Assembly (NCBI GenBank): GCA_035946175.1
Contig: DASYZQ010000051.1
Coordinates: 1 to 18,367 of the forward strand
DNA length: 18,367 bases
Direction: 5' to 3'
DNA from: DASYZQ01 sp035946175
Lineage (GTDB): Bacteria; Patescibacteriota; Saccharimonadia; Saccharimonadales; UBA4665
The notes beneath the pieces are model-generated. The model did no database searches, was not told the origin of the DNA, and saw only the letters and a list, made by a program, of their open reading frames with translations. Positions within the stretch are counted from its first letter, which is position 1; every line of letters begins with the position of its first letter. The position numbers and the translations under genes are program-made. Shown one piece after another: positions 1 to 6,394 of the stretch.

Positions 1-660
1 AATATCGTACATGGGATTTGCTGTCTACGACCGAGACTCATATTTGTGGAGAACGTGGCAGCCATCAGGAAACGAGGGCTTGACAGAGTTCTTGGAGACT
101 TGGCCGAGCTCGGGTATGACGCGGTCTGGACGAGCCTGTCATCCACTGCCCAGAATCCTGGGCCGCCGCCATCGCTCAAAGTATTCACAAGAAACCAGCC
201 TCCTAGAGCGCAGATCGTAGGCGAAAATCGTAGCTCCTACGGCGTCGTACTCGCCAAACATTGGTATACGCCGCACAACGAAGTGCTCAACACCGTTCCC
301 GTTCAAGGCGATGTAGTTCGTTGGCCGGCGGCTGTACCTGTTACTGGCAAGGATATCACCTTCAGGCTACTGGCACATATACCGCCGACTAGGATAGAGA
401 TACATCAGTTTACGGGGCGCGTTGATAAGAATGGAATCCCGGCCAACCCAGGAACGGTCGTCAACTGCAAGGCTAAAGCGAGGGCCTCCGCGTGCTGGTT
501 CAGCAATGGTTCACCTACGCGCATCGAGCTACGACCTTCTTCGCATAAGGAGCGACTTGTCCTGTATGCAGAATGGTACGTACCTATAAAGCTACGCCCA
601 GCCGCGACACGCCTAAATCCGGTAGTATCAGCAAGCTGGGGGTTTATAATAAAAGAATGA
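1..660 (+). pseudogene. 5'-truncated C5 DNA-methyltransferase fragment fused to unrelated sequence
   Basis: The frame is open from the window edge, so the true start lies upstream. The first ~60 codons read like the motif VI region of a cytosine-C5 DNA methyltransferase: 'RPRLIFVENVAAI', with the catalytic-loop ENV triplet, then 'GLDRVLGDLAELGYDAVW'. The next expected motif (GAPHxRxRxF, motif VIII) is degraded to 'GPPPSLKVF', and after about base 190 all similarity to methyltransferases ends. The remaining ~155 codons are beta-rich with no family I recognise. The frame ends in TGA at 658-660, overlapping the ATG of the next gene (ATGA). I read this as a chimera made by deletion or recombination. 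Methyltransferase activity is very unlikely because motif VIII and the expected C-terminal part are missing. It could still be a translated novel protein, since the frame stays open and is coupled to the next gene. Confidence 0.6.
645..650 (+). promoter_or_regulatory. -10 element, leaderless spacing to ATG at 657
   Basis: A perfect TATAAT lies exactly six bases before the ATG at 657, so the start codon would be the expected transcription start. No good -35 is visible 17 bp upstream. The same N6 spacing recurs at other starts in the window. Confidence 0.4.
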
Positions 661-1283
661 TGAGAGAGTATGGACTAACACGTGTTGATGGACCAGCGGC
701 GGGTGCATGGTTGCTCGATCGGACCGGGCGGGATAGGGCCGTTGGCGACCTAATGGCCAGAGGCTTTGACGCCTATGTGCGGATTAACCACCATGAGACC
801 CCCGCCGGAGCGTTGCCTCTGGCCTATCTTGAGACCATGGTGCGATACCTGGGACCAGTCACGCCAGGCCGTAAATGCCTAGCAGCCTTTTGGGCTGGAT
901 GGGCGTGGCTGCATGGCGCCCCTATGAACCTTCCGATGGATCGCGGCCACGGAGATAACGCAGCGCGGCCTGGACCGGGCCGCAGACGCTTCAGTCGCGT
1001 ACATCCCTCAGATAGTTACTCAGACAGTGCGACACTTGAGTTCCCGCATCGTGCGTTCTCCGTCTACTCAGGATTGCTGGAGGCGGTGAGTGCGCTCGCA
1101 CGACGGGCGCCAAGCGGTCAGTCTTGGTCCCCTAACCTGTGGTGGAGTGCTGATCACAACTGGATGAGCGTGACAGATATTGATTTGAGCGAGACCATCG
1201 TTGGCGGCCCAGAGCAGCTCATAGCCACTTTGATCGCCGATCCAATGCTGCTGGCGTCAAGGACGGCGGCTACGAACTGCTGA
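657..1283 (+). CDS. Hypothetical protein of an actinobacterial-looking family
   Basis: 208 codons from the ATG at 657, chosen because it overlaps the upstream stop as ATGA and has TATAAT six bases before it. The second half contains 'FPHRAFSVYSG', then 'SPNLWWSADHNWMSVTDID' and 'TIVGGPEQLIATLIADP'. From memory this pattern (PNLWWP-D--W-VATDID---TYVGG---LI--LLADP) is common in uncharacterised Streptomyces and related actinobacterial proteins; no function is known to me. The last ~11 codons (after about 1250) overlap, in another frame, the serine-recombinase remnant that follows, so the native C terminus may have been replaced at a recombination junction. No signal peptide or membrane segment is visible. 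Base composition is GC-richer than the housekeeping genes of the window. Transfer from an actinobacterium is an inference. Confidence 0.6.
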   Translation: MMREYGLTRVDGPAAGAWLLDRTGRDRAVGDLMARGFDAYVRINHHETPAGALPLAYLETMVRYLGPVTPGRKCLAAFWAGWAWLHGAPMNLPMDRGHGDNAARPGPGRRRFSRVHPSDSYSDSATLEFPHRAFSVYSGLLEAVSALARRAPSGQSWSPNLWWSADHNWMSVTDIDLSETIVGGPEQLIATLIADPMLLASRTAATNC

Positions 1284-1639
1284 CCACCGTGCTGAACCTG
1301 CTAGCCGATCCCTTGGCGCTATACCAGACCGCCAACCGGCGCACCAGGAAGATCCTCAACAAGGCCATCTTCAACAAACTGTTCATCCAAGCCGACGAGC
1401 AAGGCCCGTTCGTCGCCAGTGGCGAACTGAATGAACCGTTTGAGACCGTGCTGTACGCCAGGCGGGAATCCAGCCTCAGCGAAGCTCTGGAGCGGGCAGA
1501 ACAAGAACGTGCCCGCCTCACGGCGGGCACTGGGGAGCCCCAAGCGCTTGGCGACCTGCTGGTCGCCGCGCTAGGGACAAAGTGTTCGAGTAAGAACCCT
1601 ATGGTGGGGCTGGGGGGACTTGAACCCTCGACCTCTTGA
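1256..1639 (+). pseudogene. C-terminal remnant of a large serine recombinase
   Basis: The frame starting at codon 1256 reads 'VKDGGYELLTTVLNLLADP', then 'LALYQTANRRTRKILNKA' and 'IFNKLFI', followed by an ELNEPFETVL segment. This matches the end of large serine site-specific recombinases (LL-DP--LY--A----RR--NQA-F--L). The catalytic Ser domain and the Cys-rich recombinase domain are absent; upstream sequence in this frame has no similarity. The frame runs on through the 3' end of the tRNA-Val gene and stops at 1637-1639 on the opposite strand of the tRNA, so the native stop is probably lost. It is a non-functional relic of an integrated element. A GTG at 1289 is an internal codon of the remnant and not a convincing start. 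Confidence 0.65.
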
Positions 1640-1678
1640 ATGTGAATCAAGCGCTCTAGCCGGCTGAGCTACAACCCC
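1602..1678 (-). tRNA. tRNA-Val (anticodon CAC), CCA encoded
   Basis: On the minus strand the acceptor stem GGGGTTG/CAGCCCC closes fully (one T-G wobble). The D stem is GCTC/GAGC. The anticodon stem CTTGA/TCAAG closes the loop TTCACAT, giving anticodon CAC (bases 1644-1642), which reads GTG valine codons. The T loop TTCAAGT is normal; the T stem has one A-C mismatch. The discriminator A at 1605 is followed by an encoded CCA (1604-1602). It lies 30 nt downstream of the trehalase stop, probably in the same transcript, and a serine-recombinase relic abuts its 3' end. Confidence 0.93.
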
Positions 1679-1708
1679 ACGCACACCTTCTCTGTTGTCG
1701 CACCCAGA

Positions 1709-3016
1709 TTATACCATAGGGCCCATACCGAGCGGAGCTCTACCGTCGATGAATTCCTGGCAAAAGCGTTCAAATATGGCATTGGTCCAACCAAAACCGG
1801 TTTGCGATGGATAAATTCCTTTGGCTGGCGGTTTTCCCGGAGCAACAACATTATACTTTTCCAAGAACTCATGGTGCGTTTGAAACCATACCAGGTTGGT
1901 ACGCAACCACTTCATGGCAATCCGCCGAGCATCCTGATTATATCCGTAGCGCTGGAGTGCCTTGACTACAATGAAATGCAGTGGTGCCCATCCATTCGGA
2001 TAGGCCCACTGCATGGGCATCGATCCCGGCACATATTGCCCAAGTGGTAAGCTATCGGTAGTAGCTAGGCCACCTTTCTGCTCAAAGCGCTTCAGGGCTT
2101 TAACAAGCGCTTGGGCTTGTCGGCCATCGACCATTCCTGCCCACATCGGGAAATAGGCCGCCAGTGAGCTGACATTGCCACGCTTCTCACGGGTATAATC
2201 GAAGTCATAAAAGAGACCTCGTGTTTGATCCCACATCAGCTTGTTTATAGTATGCTTTCGCTCTCTAGCTGCCTGCTCCCACTGAGCCATCTCACGCGGA
2301 TCATCAAGCAATCGAGCAGCCCGAGCAAAGTCTGCTTCGTATTTATAGAGCAGGGCATTCAGATCGACCGGCAAATAGTTTAATGCTTTTCGGTTAAATC
2401 GCGGCGTCATATCCCAGCCGCTTTCTGTCTCTGCTATCGAGTGCAGGTAATTGAAGTCGTAGTACCTGCTTAGGCCCTGGTACACCTGACGCGCATTAGG
2501 TTTGCGGGTCCCCATCCATACCGTTTCGTATTCTACTTTAGCGAGATCAATGGCACTACGAAACCATTTTTGGCCCGGGTTGTATGCCGCATAAAGATCG
2601 AAGATAAAAGTAGTCAAAAACGGCGGCTGCGAACGACTTGTTTGGTAAATCCGCGAGGAGTTCGGGATAATCTTGAATCGCTTTAAGAGATAAAAGAAGT
2701 CTTCCAAGATACCGAGTAAGAGTTCCCTGTGCTCAGCATCCAGTAGCCCTTGAGCCGTGAAGTAGCTGTCCCAATAAAACAACTCGTCATAGTCAAACTC
2801 ATGCCCCTCAGCATAGGATGGTACAAGATAGGGCCGCGGCAATCCTACCAAACTTTCATTATCTTTTGGATTAGATTGTATTAGCTTAGGCCAATAGTCC
2901 CGGACATATTGACGAGCGGCCGTAACTTCCTCGGCTGTAATTTCATAATTTCGGCCAAAACCAAGAAAGTGAATCTTCGGTGGATTACTGGCGAGTTCTT
3001 TTGCTTTACGCAACAT
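1709..3016 (-). CDS. Cytoplasmic trehalase, GH37 family
   Basis: 435 residues with no signal peptide, so a cytoplasmic alpha,alpha-trehalase that would split trehalose into two glucose. GH37 signatures appear in order: 'EFDYDELFYWDSYF' (74-86), 'ESGWDMTPRF' (198-207) with the expected catalytic acid Asp202, 'QWAYPNGWAP' (336-345), 'EKYNV' (386-390) with the expected catalytic base Glu386, and 'GFGWTNAIF' near the end. It is about 100 residues shorter than E. coli TreF. One family residue is changed: the usual GGEYP motif reads KGIYP (Ile401 for Glu), which may affect activity or specificity. The start lies 24 nt after the permease stop, so it is probably the fourth gene of the metal-transport operon. 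No clear Shine-Dalgarno site precedes it. Trehalose may be a host- or environment-derived carbon source (inference). Confidence 0.88.
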   Translation of the reverse strand: MLRKAKELASNPPKIHFLGFGRNYEITAEEVTAARQYVRDYWPKLIQSNPKDNESLVGLPRPYLVPSYAEGHEFDYDELFYWDSYFTAQGLLDAEHRELLLGILEDFFYLLKRFKIIPNSSRIYQTSRSQPPFLTTFIFDLYAAYNPGQKWFRSAIDLAKVEYETVWMGTRKPNARQVYQGLSRYYDFNYLHSIAETESGWDMTPRFNRKALNYLPVDLNALLYKYEADFARAARLLDDPREMAQWEQAARERKHTINKLMWDQTRGLFYDFDYTREKRGNVSSLAAYFPMWAGMVDGRQAQALVKALKRFEQKGGLATTDSLPLGQYVPGSMPMQWAYPNGWAPLHFIVVKALQRYGYNQDARRIAMKWLRTNLVWFQTHHEFLEKYNVVAPGKPPAKGIYPSQTGFGWTNAIFERFCQEFIDGRAPLGMGPMV

Positions 3017-3040
3017 AGCTATGTACTAGGGTATGCCGAG

Positions 3041-3931
3041 TTACTCGGTAGCGTCAAGCTCATCTATCCTTAGAATGGTGCTGTGACTATGGCGAGGCTG
3101 CCATTTGAGAGTTCGTGCCAATAGATATACCGCAAAGCTGGCAGTCGTAATAAAGAAGCTGACCGGATATGGCAGATAGAAAGATATGAAGAGACCAAAC
3201 CAGGTCGTTACCAGCGCTACCGTAACAGCGATGATAATCCCCTGTAATGGGCGTCTGGCTAGATACTGAGCAGCTGCGGCTGGTGTCACCATAAGCGAGA
3301 AGATCAGAAGCACCCCGACCACTTGCACAGCAATCGACGTAGCCAACGCAATCAATATCAGAAATGCGACATGGACAGCACCTACTGCAACACCTTTGGC
3401 CTGAGCTACGTCTGGATCTAGTGAGCTGAAGAGTAATCGGCGATAGAGAAGCACCATGGCAAGCACAATCACTAAGGCAGCAACCAGGGTAGCCATTACA
3501 TCGTAGCTACTGATGCCAAGGATCTCGCCAAATAGTAATGAATAGGCCTCGGTAGCGTAGCCCTTATATAAGCTGATAAACAACACACCAAGTCCGAGCA
3601 TCAGTGCTAGAACGATTCCGATTTGACTATCCCGACTCTCTGAGTGTCGACTTAATGCTGCCATGCCGACACTGCCGCCAGTCGTAAAGGCAACCAGCCC
3701 AACCAGGGGCGGCAGACCCAGCAGTACAGCCCCAGCAGCACCGGCAAATCCAATATGCGACAGAGCATGTGCCGCGAATGATAGCCGCCGTAGTACTACA
3801 AAGTAACCAACAATACCGGCCACGACTGCCACAATGGTGCCGGCTTCAAAAGCGTGCTGCATGAAACTATAGCTCCACATAATCTGAAAATCACTCCACA
3901 GATTAAGGCTAAAGGATAGAGAATTATTCAT
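3041..3931 (-). CDS. Metal (Zn/Mn) ABC transporter permease, ABC-3 family
   Basis: 296 residues, almost all hydrophobic, with about eight membrane segments, including 'GTIVAVVAGIVGYFVVLRR' near the N terminus and long helices across residues 105-130, 147-165, 190-222 and 232-275. The 'FAAHALSHIGFAGAAGAVLLG' region and the 'LMVTPAAAAQYLA' segment are typical of ZnuB/MntB/SitC permeases that carry Zn2+ or Mn2+ through the membrane. The start overlaps the ATPase gene by 8 nt (3924-3931), indicating translational coupling. The metal cannot be told from the permease alone. Confidence 0.9.
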   Translation of the reverse strand: MNNSLSFSLNLWSDFQIMWSYSFMQHAFEAGTIVAVVAGIVGYFVVLRRLSFAAHALSHIGFAGAAGAVLLGLPPLVGLVAFTTGGSVGMAALSRHSESRDSQIGIVLALMLGLGVLFISLYKGYATEAYSLLFGEILGISSYDVMATLVAALVIVLAMVLLYRRLLFSSLDPDVAQAKGVAVGAVHVAFLILIALATSIAVQVVGVLLIFSLMVTPAAAAQYLARRPLQGIIIAVTVALVTTWFGLFISFYLPYPVSFFITTASFAVYLLARTLKWQPRHSHSTILRIDELDATE

Positions 3932-4721
3932 GATGTGCCGCCTCCTCGGTCCCTAGTACCGCAATCCTGCCACGTGAGTCCCGCAGCACCTCGATAGGCA
4001 CACCATAGAGCGACGACAGCATGTTGTCTGTGATAATCTCCTCAACTGTGCCAGCGGCAATTGAGCCGTTGACCACATACATGATCCGATCCAGTACCGG
4101 TAATAGGGGATTGATATCGTGAGCAATTAGTATAACCGCGATGTGATGGGCTCGGGCTACATTTGCGATCAACCTAATAAGCTGAGTTTCGCGGCGAATA
4201 TCCAGGTTGGCCAGTGGTTCGTCGAGCAACAGCAATTCCGGCTCACCGACCAGGGCCTGGGCCAAAAATACCCGTTGCAGCTCACCACCAGACAGTTCAC
4301 CAAGCGATCGATGGGCCAGATCTGCGCCATCAACCCATTCTAACGCCTTGAGCGCCTGATTACGATCATTGTGGGCTATACGCGGCCGGTCAATGCCCCA
4401 GTTTGTACCATGGAGGGCCAATCGGACAAACTCTAGCGCCTCAATGCGGATTTCGCTATCGACAGGTCGACGCTGCGGGATATAGCCGATCCGGCGGTCA
4501 CCTCGCTTCGGCTCACGGCCGAATACCTGTAGTTCGCCAGACCTGGGTTGCAGCATGCCGAGCAGCAGACGGATCAGGGTTGTCTTACCGGCACCGTTCG
4601 GGCCCAGCAAAGCGACAAATTCACCTCGCGCAATTTGGAACGAAGCATGCTGCCAAATCAGTCGGTGACCGTAGCCAACTGCCAGGTCGTGAGTTTGAAT
4701 TATCGTTTTTGCTGAGTTCAT
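3924..4721 (-). CDS. Metal ABC transporter ATP-binding protein
   Basis: 265 residues, a complete ABC ATPase of the ZnuC/MntA type. Walker A is GPNGAGKTT (40-48), the Q-loop sits in 'GYIPQRRPVD' (79-88), the signature is LSGGELQRV (143-151), Walker B is LLLLDEP (163-169), and the switch His is in 'LIAHD' (His201). It energises import by the neighbouring permease. It begins 51 nt after the binding-protein stop and overlaps the permease start by 8 nt, so the order is binding protein, ATPase, permease, all co-directional. The C-terminal tail is short, without the His-rich extension seen in some ZnuC proteins. Confidence 0.92.
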   Translation of the reverse strand: MNSAKTIIQTHDLAVGYGHRLIWQHASFQIARGEFVALLGPNGAGKTTLIRLLLGMLQPRSGELQVFGREPKRGDRRIGYIPQRRPVDSEIRIEALEFVRLALHGTNWGIDRPRIAHNDRNQALKALEWVDGADLAHRSLGELSGGELQRVFLAQALVGEPELLLLDEPLANLDIRRETQLIRLIANVARAHHIAVILIAHDINPLLPVLDRIMYVVNGSIAAGTVEEIITDNMLSSLYGVPIEVLRDSRGRIAVLGTEEAAHHE

Positions 4722-4772
4722 TTTATCCGTAGGCCTTTGCAGCAGCTGTTCTTATTGTACAGCACCCTTGCC

Positions 4773-5687
4773 CTACCGACCCAAAGCCTGGGCATTGAAC
4801 GCATTTTGTAGATCAATCAGCTCGGCGTTCATCCAGACCTCAAATGAAGCATCCGGCGGTTGGATGGTTTCGGTGACGCCGACAATCGGTATATTCTGTT
4901 GAGCGGCCAGTTGCTTAATACTGTTTGTCAACAGTGTAACGGTCTGCTCATTATATACCAGCGCTTTCACTTGGCCACTTTGCAACTGCTGCTGAAACGT
5001 AACCACGCTAGAGGCCGGCGGATCATTGCCCTCAGATACTGCTTCGATAAATTCAGATGGGGATATAAGATTAAGCCCGGCGGCCTGGGCCAAGTAGGAA
5101 AATATGTCCTCAGTAGCCGCTACTTTAGTTCCTGCGAACTGCTGGCTGATTGACTTGGTCCGATCCTGATAGACAGCCAGCTTGGATTGCAGCGCAGCGT
5201 AGTGGCTCAGGAAATAGCCTCTGTCAGCCGGATCAAGGGTTATGAGGTTGTGCTCCATAGCGGCGGTAGCGGTGTTAACATATGAAGGATCATACCAAAG
5301 GTGGGGGTTTTGTCCTCCCTTAACACCGACTAGATTAGCAATATTAAGCGTCAATCTTGAGCTGTTGGGGCTAGCGCCAAGCAGCTTTCCCATCCAGTCG
5401 TCATAGCCAACACCGTTCATAATCACATAGTTGGCCGTGGCAACAGCTCGGGCATCAGCCGCATTGCTCTCATATTCATGCGGGTCGGCGTTCGGATCAG
5501 ATACAATCGAGGTGACATGTATTTTGGAGCCACCAATTTGAGATATAAGGCTACCCCAGAAATTCTCAGCCGCGACAACCTGTAGCTGTCTATTTTGAGC
5601 CTTTTGGGGGTGGGTACTTGCATAGAGCGCACCCCCCACAATAACAGCTACCAAAATAACAAATGTCACAACAAGGCCTCTACGCAT
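4773..5687 (-). CDS. Metal ABC transporter substrate-binding protein (ZnuA/MntA-like)
   Basis: 304 residues. An N-terminal hydrophobic anchor (about 4-23) lacks a lipobox Cys, so it is a signal anchor or cleaved peptide rather than a lipoprotein. Cluster A-I binding-protein features are 'SDPNADPHEYE' with His70, 'NPHLWYDP' with His129, and 'ALVYNEQT' toward the C terminus. In the third ligand region the usual His-containing motif reads 'ATEDIFSYLA', i.e. the TExxFxY variant that I recall from a subclass of Gram-positive and actinobacterial homologues. It would capture Zn2+ or Mn2+ outside the membrane and deliver it to the permease. AAAGG six bases before the ATG serves as ribosome-binding site. 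The upstream promoter and palindrome are listed separately. Confidence 0.88.
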   Translation of the reverse strand: MRRGLVVTFVILVAVIVGGALYASTHPQKAQNRQLQVVAAENFWGSLISQIGGSKIHVTSIVSDPNADPHEYESNAADARAVATANYVIMNGVGYDDWMGKLLGASPNSSRLTLNIANLVGVKGGQNPHLWYDPSYVNTATAAMEHNLITLDPADRGYFLSHYAALQSKLAVYQDRTKSISQQFAGTKVAATEDIFSYLAQAAGLNLISPSEFIEAVSEGNDPPASSVVTFQQQLQSGQVKALVYNEQTVTLLTNSIKQLAAQQNIPIVGVTETIQPPDASFEVWMNAELIDLQNAFNAQALGR

Positions 5688-5720
5688 GTCTAACCTTTAC
5701 TTACTTAGCAATGTACTTCA

Positions 5721-5750
5721 ATGGTACAGGTTCATTTGGCATTACTGCAA
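5721..5750 (-). promoter_or_regulatory. Promoter of the metal-transport operon
   Basis: On the minus strand TTGCAG (5750-5745) and TACCAT (5726-5721) are separated by 18 bp, giving a start about 30 nt before the binding-protein ATG. The -35 lies inside the left arm (by + coordinates) of the 25-bp inverted repeat. Confidence 0.5.
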
Positions 5751-5765
5751 ATATGTCGCAGTAAT
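5741..5765. promoter_or_regulatory. Inverted repeat, candidate operator for the metal operon
   Basis: Perfect 8-bp arms ATTACTGC (5741-5748) and GCAGTAAT (5758-5765) with a 9-bp spacer. The repeat overlaps the -35 of the transporter promoter, as expected for a repressor site. It does not fit the Zur, DtxR or AdcR consensus sequences I know. Confidence 0.55.
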
Positions 5766-5801
5766 CAATTCAGGTGCAACTTCCTCTAGAGGCCAACAAT
5801 A

Positions 5802-5835
5802 AAAATACCCCGCATTTTTTGTTGCGGGGTATTTT
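5802..5835 (-). terminator. Rho-independent terminator of the RRM gene
   Basis: A 13-bp perfect stem (AAAATACCCCGCA with TGCGGGGTATTTT), 8-nt loop, followed on the minus strand by a T-rich run. It starts 23 nt after the RRM stop. The A/T flanks on both sides would allow bidirectional use, but no plus-strand gene runs into it. Confidence 0.9.
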
Positions 5836-5857
5836 ATGATTCCTGCTGGCTGTGTTT

Positions 5858-6169
5858 TTAGTAACGGCCTCGATTGAAGCCACCACCACCATTACCGCCA
5901 AAGCTGCCACGCGAGCTCTCCTCACGGGGGCGAGCCTCGTTCACTGTAACGGCACGGCCATCAAGCTCTTTGCCATTGAGCTCATCGATTGCCTTCTTAG
6001 CCTCTTCTTCAGTGGACATCTCAACAAACCCAAATCCCTTGGAACGGTTCGTATCGCGGTCGATGATAACCGTGGCGGAAACCACAGTACCTGCCTGCGA
6101 GAAGAAATCTTTAAGTTGGTCGTCGTTCACGTTCCAGGACAGTGAACCTACAAATAGTTTAGTTGCCAT
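5858..6169 (-). CDS. RRM-domain RNA-binding protein with Gly/Arg-rich tail
   Basis: 103 residues from the ATG at 6169. A single RNA recognition motif fills residues 3-80: RNP2 is 'KLFVGSLSW' and RNP1 is 'KGFGFVEM', both with the aromatic residues that stack on RNA. The tail 'SSRGSFGGNGGGGFNRGRY' is Gly/Arg/Asn-rich like that of cyanobacterial cold-induced Rbp proteins and CPR homologues. It probably binds RNA as a chaperone or regulator in the cytoplasm. The longer frame upstream to 6274 was not used because its extra 35 residues do not resemble the family and the RNP2 strand starts right after the chosen Met. AAGGAG lies 13 nt before the ATG, a rather long spacing. Monocistronic: own promoter at 6301-6309 and terminator at 5802-5835. 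Confidence 0.9.
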   Translation of the reverse strand: MATKLFVGSLSWNVNDDQLKDFFSQAGTVVSATVIIDRDTNRSKGFGFVEMSTEEEAKKAIDELNGKELDGRAVTVNEARPREESSRGSFGGNGGGGFNRGRY

Positions 6170-6202
6170 GCTGTGACAAGCTCTCCTTATTCCGGCCTTT
6201 GG

Positions 6203-6227
6203 TAACTCGGCAACAAAACCAGAGTTA
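6203..6227 (-). other. Hairpin in the RRM-gene leader
   Basis: TAACTC (6203-6208) pairs with GAGTTA (6222-6227), extended inward by GG/CC with one bulge. It lies in the long 5' leader upstream of the Shine-Dalgarno site; a role in autoregulation is only inferred. Confidence 0.3.
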
Positions 6228-6300
6228 GCTGCTTCCAAAAACACTTTAAACTTTAATTTACTTCCTAGAAACAAACTTGCAGCAGCCTTCTAGTAAAAGG

Positions 6301-6309
6301 ATTATATCA
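6301..6309 (-). promoter_or_regulatory. Extended -10 promoter of the RRM gene
   Basis: On the minus strand TGA-TATAAT forms an extended -10 without a clear -35. The predicted start near 6294 leaves a leader of about 125 nt before the ATG at 6169. The 6170-6394 gap holds only this promoter, the leader, and a weak GGCA/TGCC hairpin with TTTT after it that may end the lysA-like transcript. Confidence 0.55.
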
Positions 6310-6394
6310 TGAATACTGCAAAAGGCAGGCATTATTGCCGATCATCATATAAAAATTAGACAATTACGTTGGGATATTGGGTGTAAGCGATGAT

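Noticed and set aside
11..220. Frame +2 reading with a pattern like FLETWPSSGMTRSGRA, often seen in phage protein annotations
   Set aside because: It is the shifted frame of the methyltransferase segment GLDRVLGDLAELGYDA, which has the ENV motif and is open from the window edge.
1270..1650. Minus-strand open frame of 126 codons
   Set aside because: It runs antisense to the recombinase remnant and into the tRNA; its Ser/Arg-rich sequence looks like a shadow.
6170..6274. 35-residue N-terminal extension of the RRM protein
   Set aside because: It does not resemble the family, and RNP2 begins at once after the Met at 6169.
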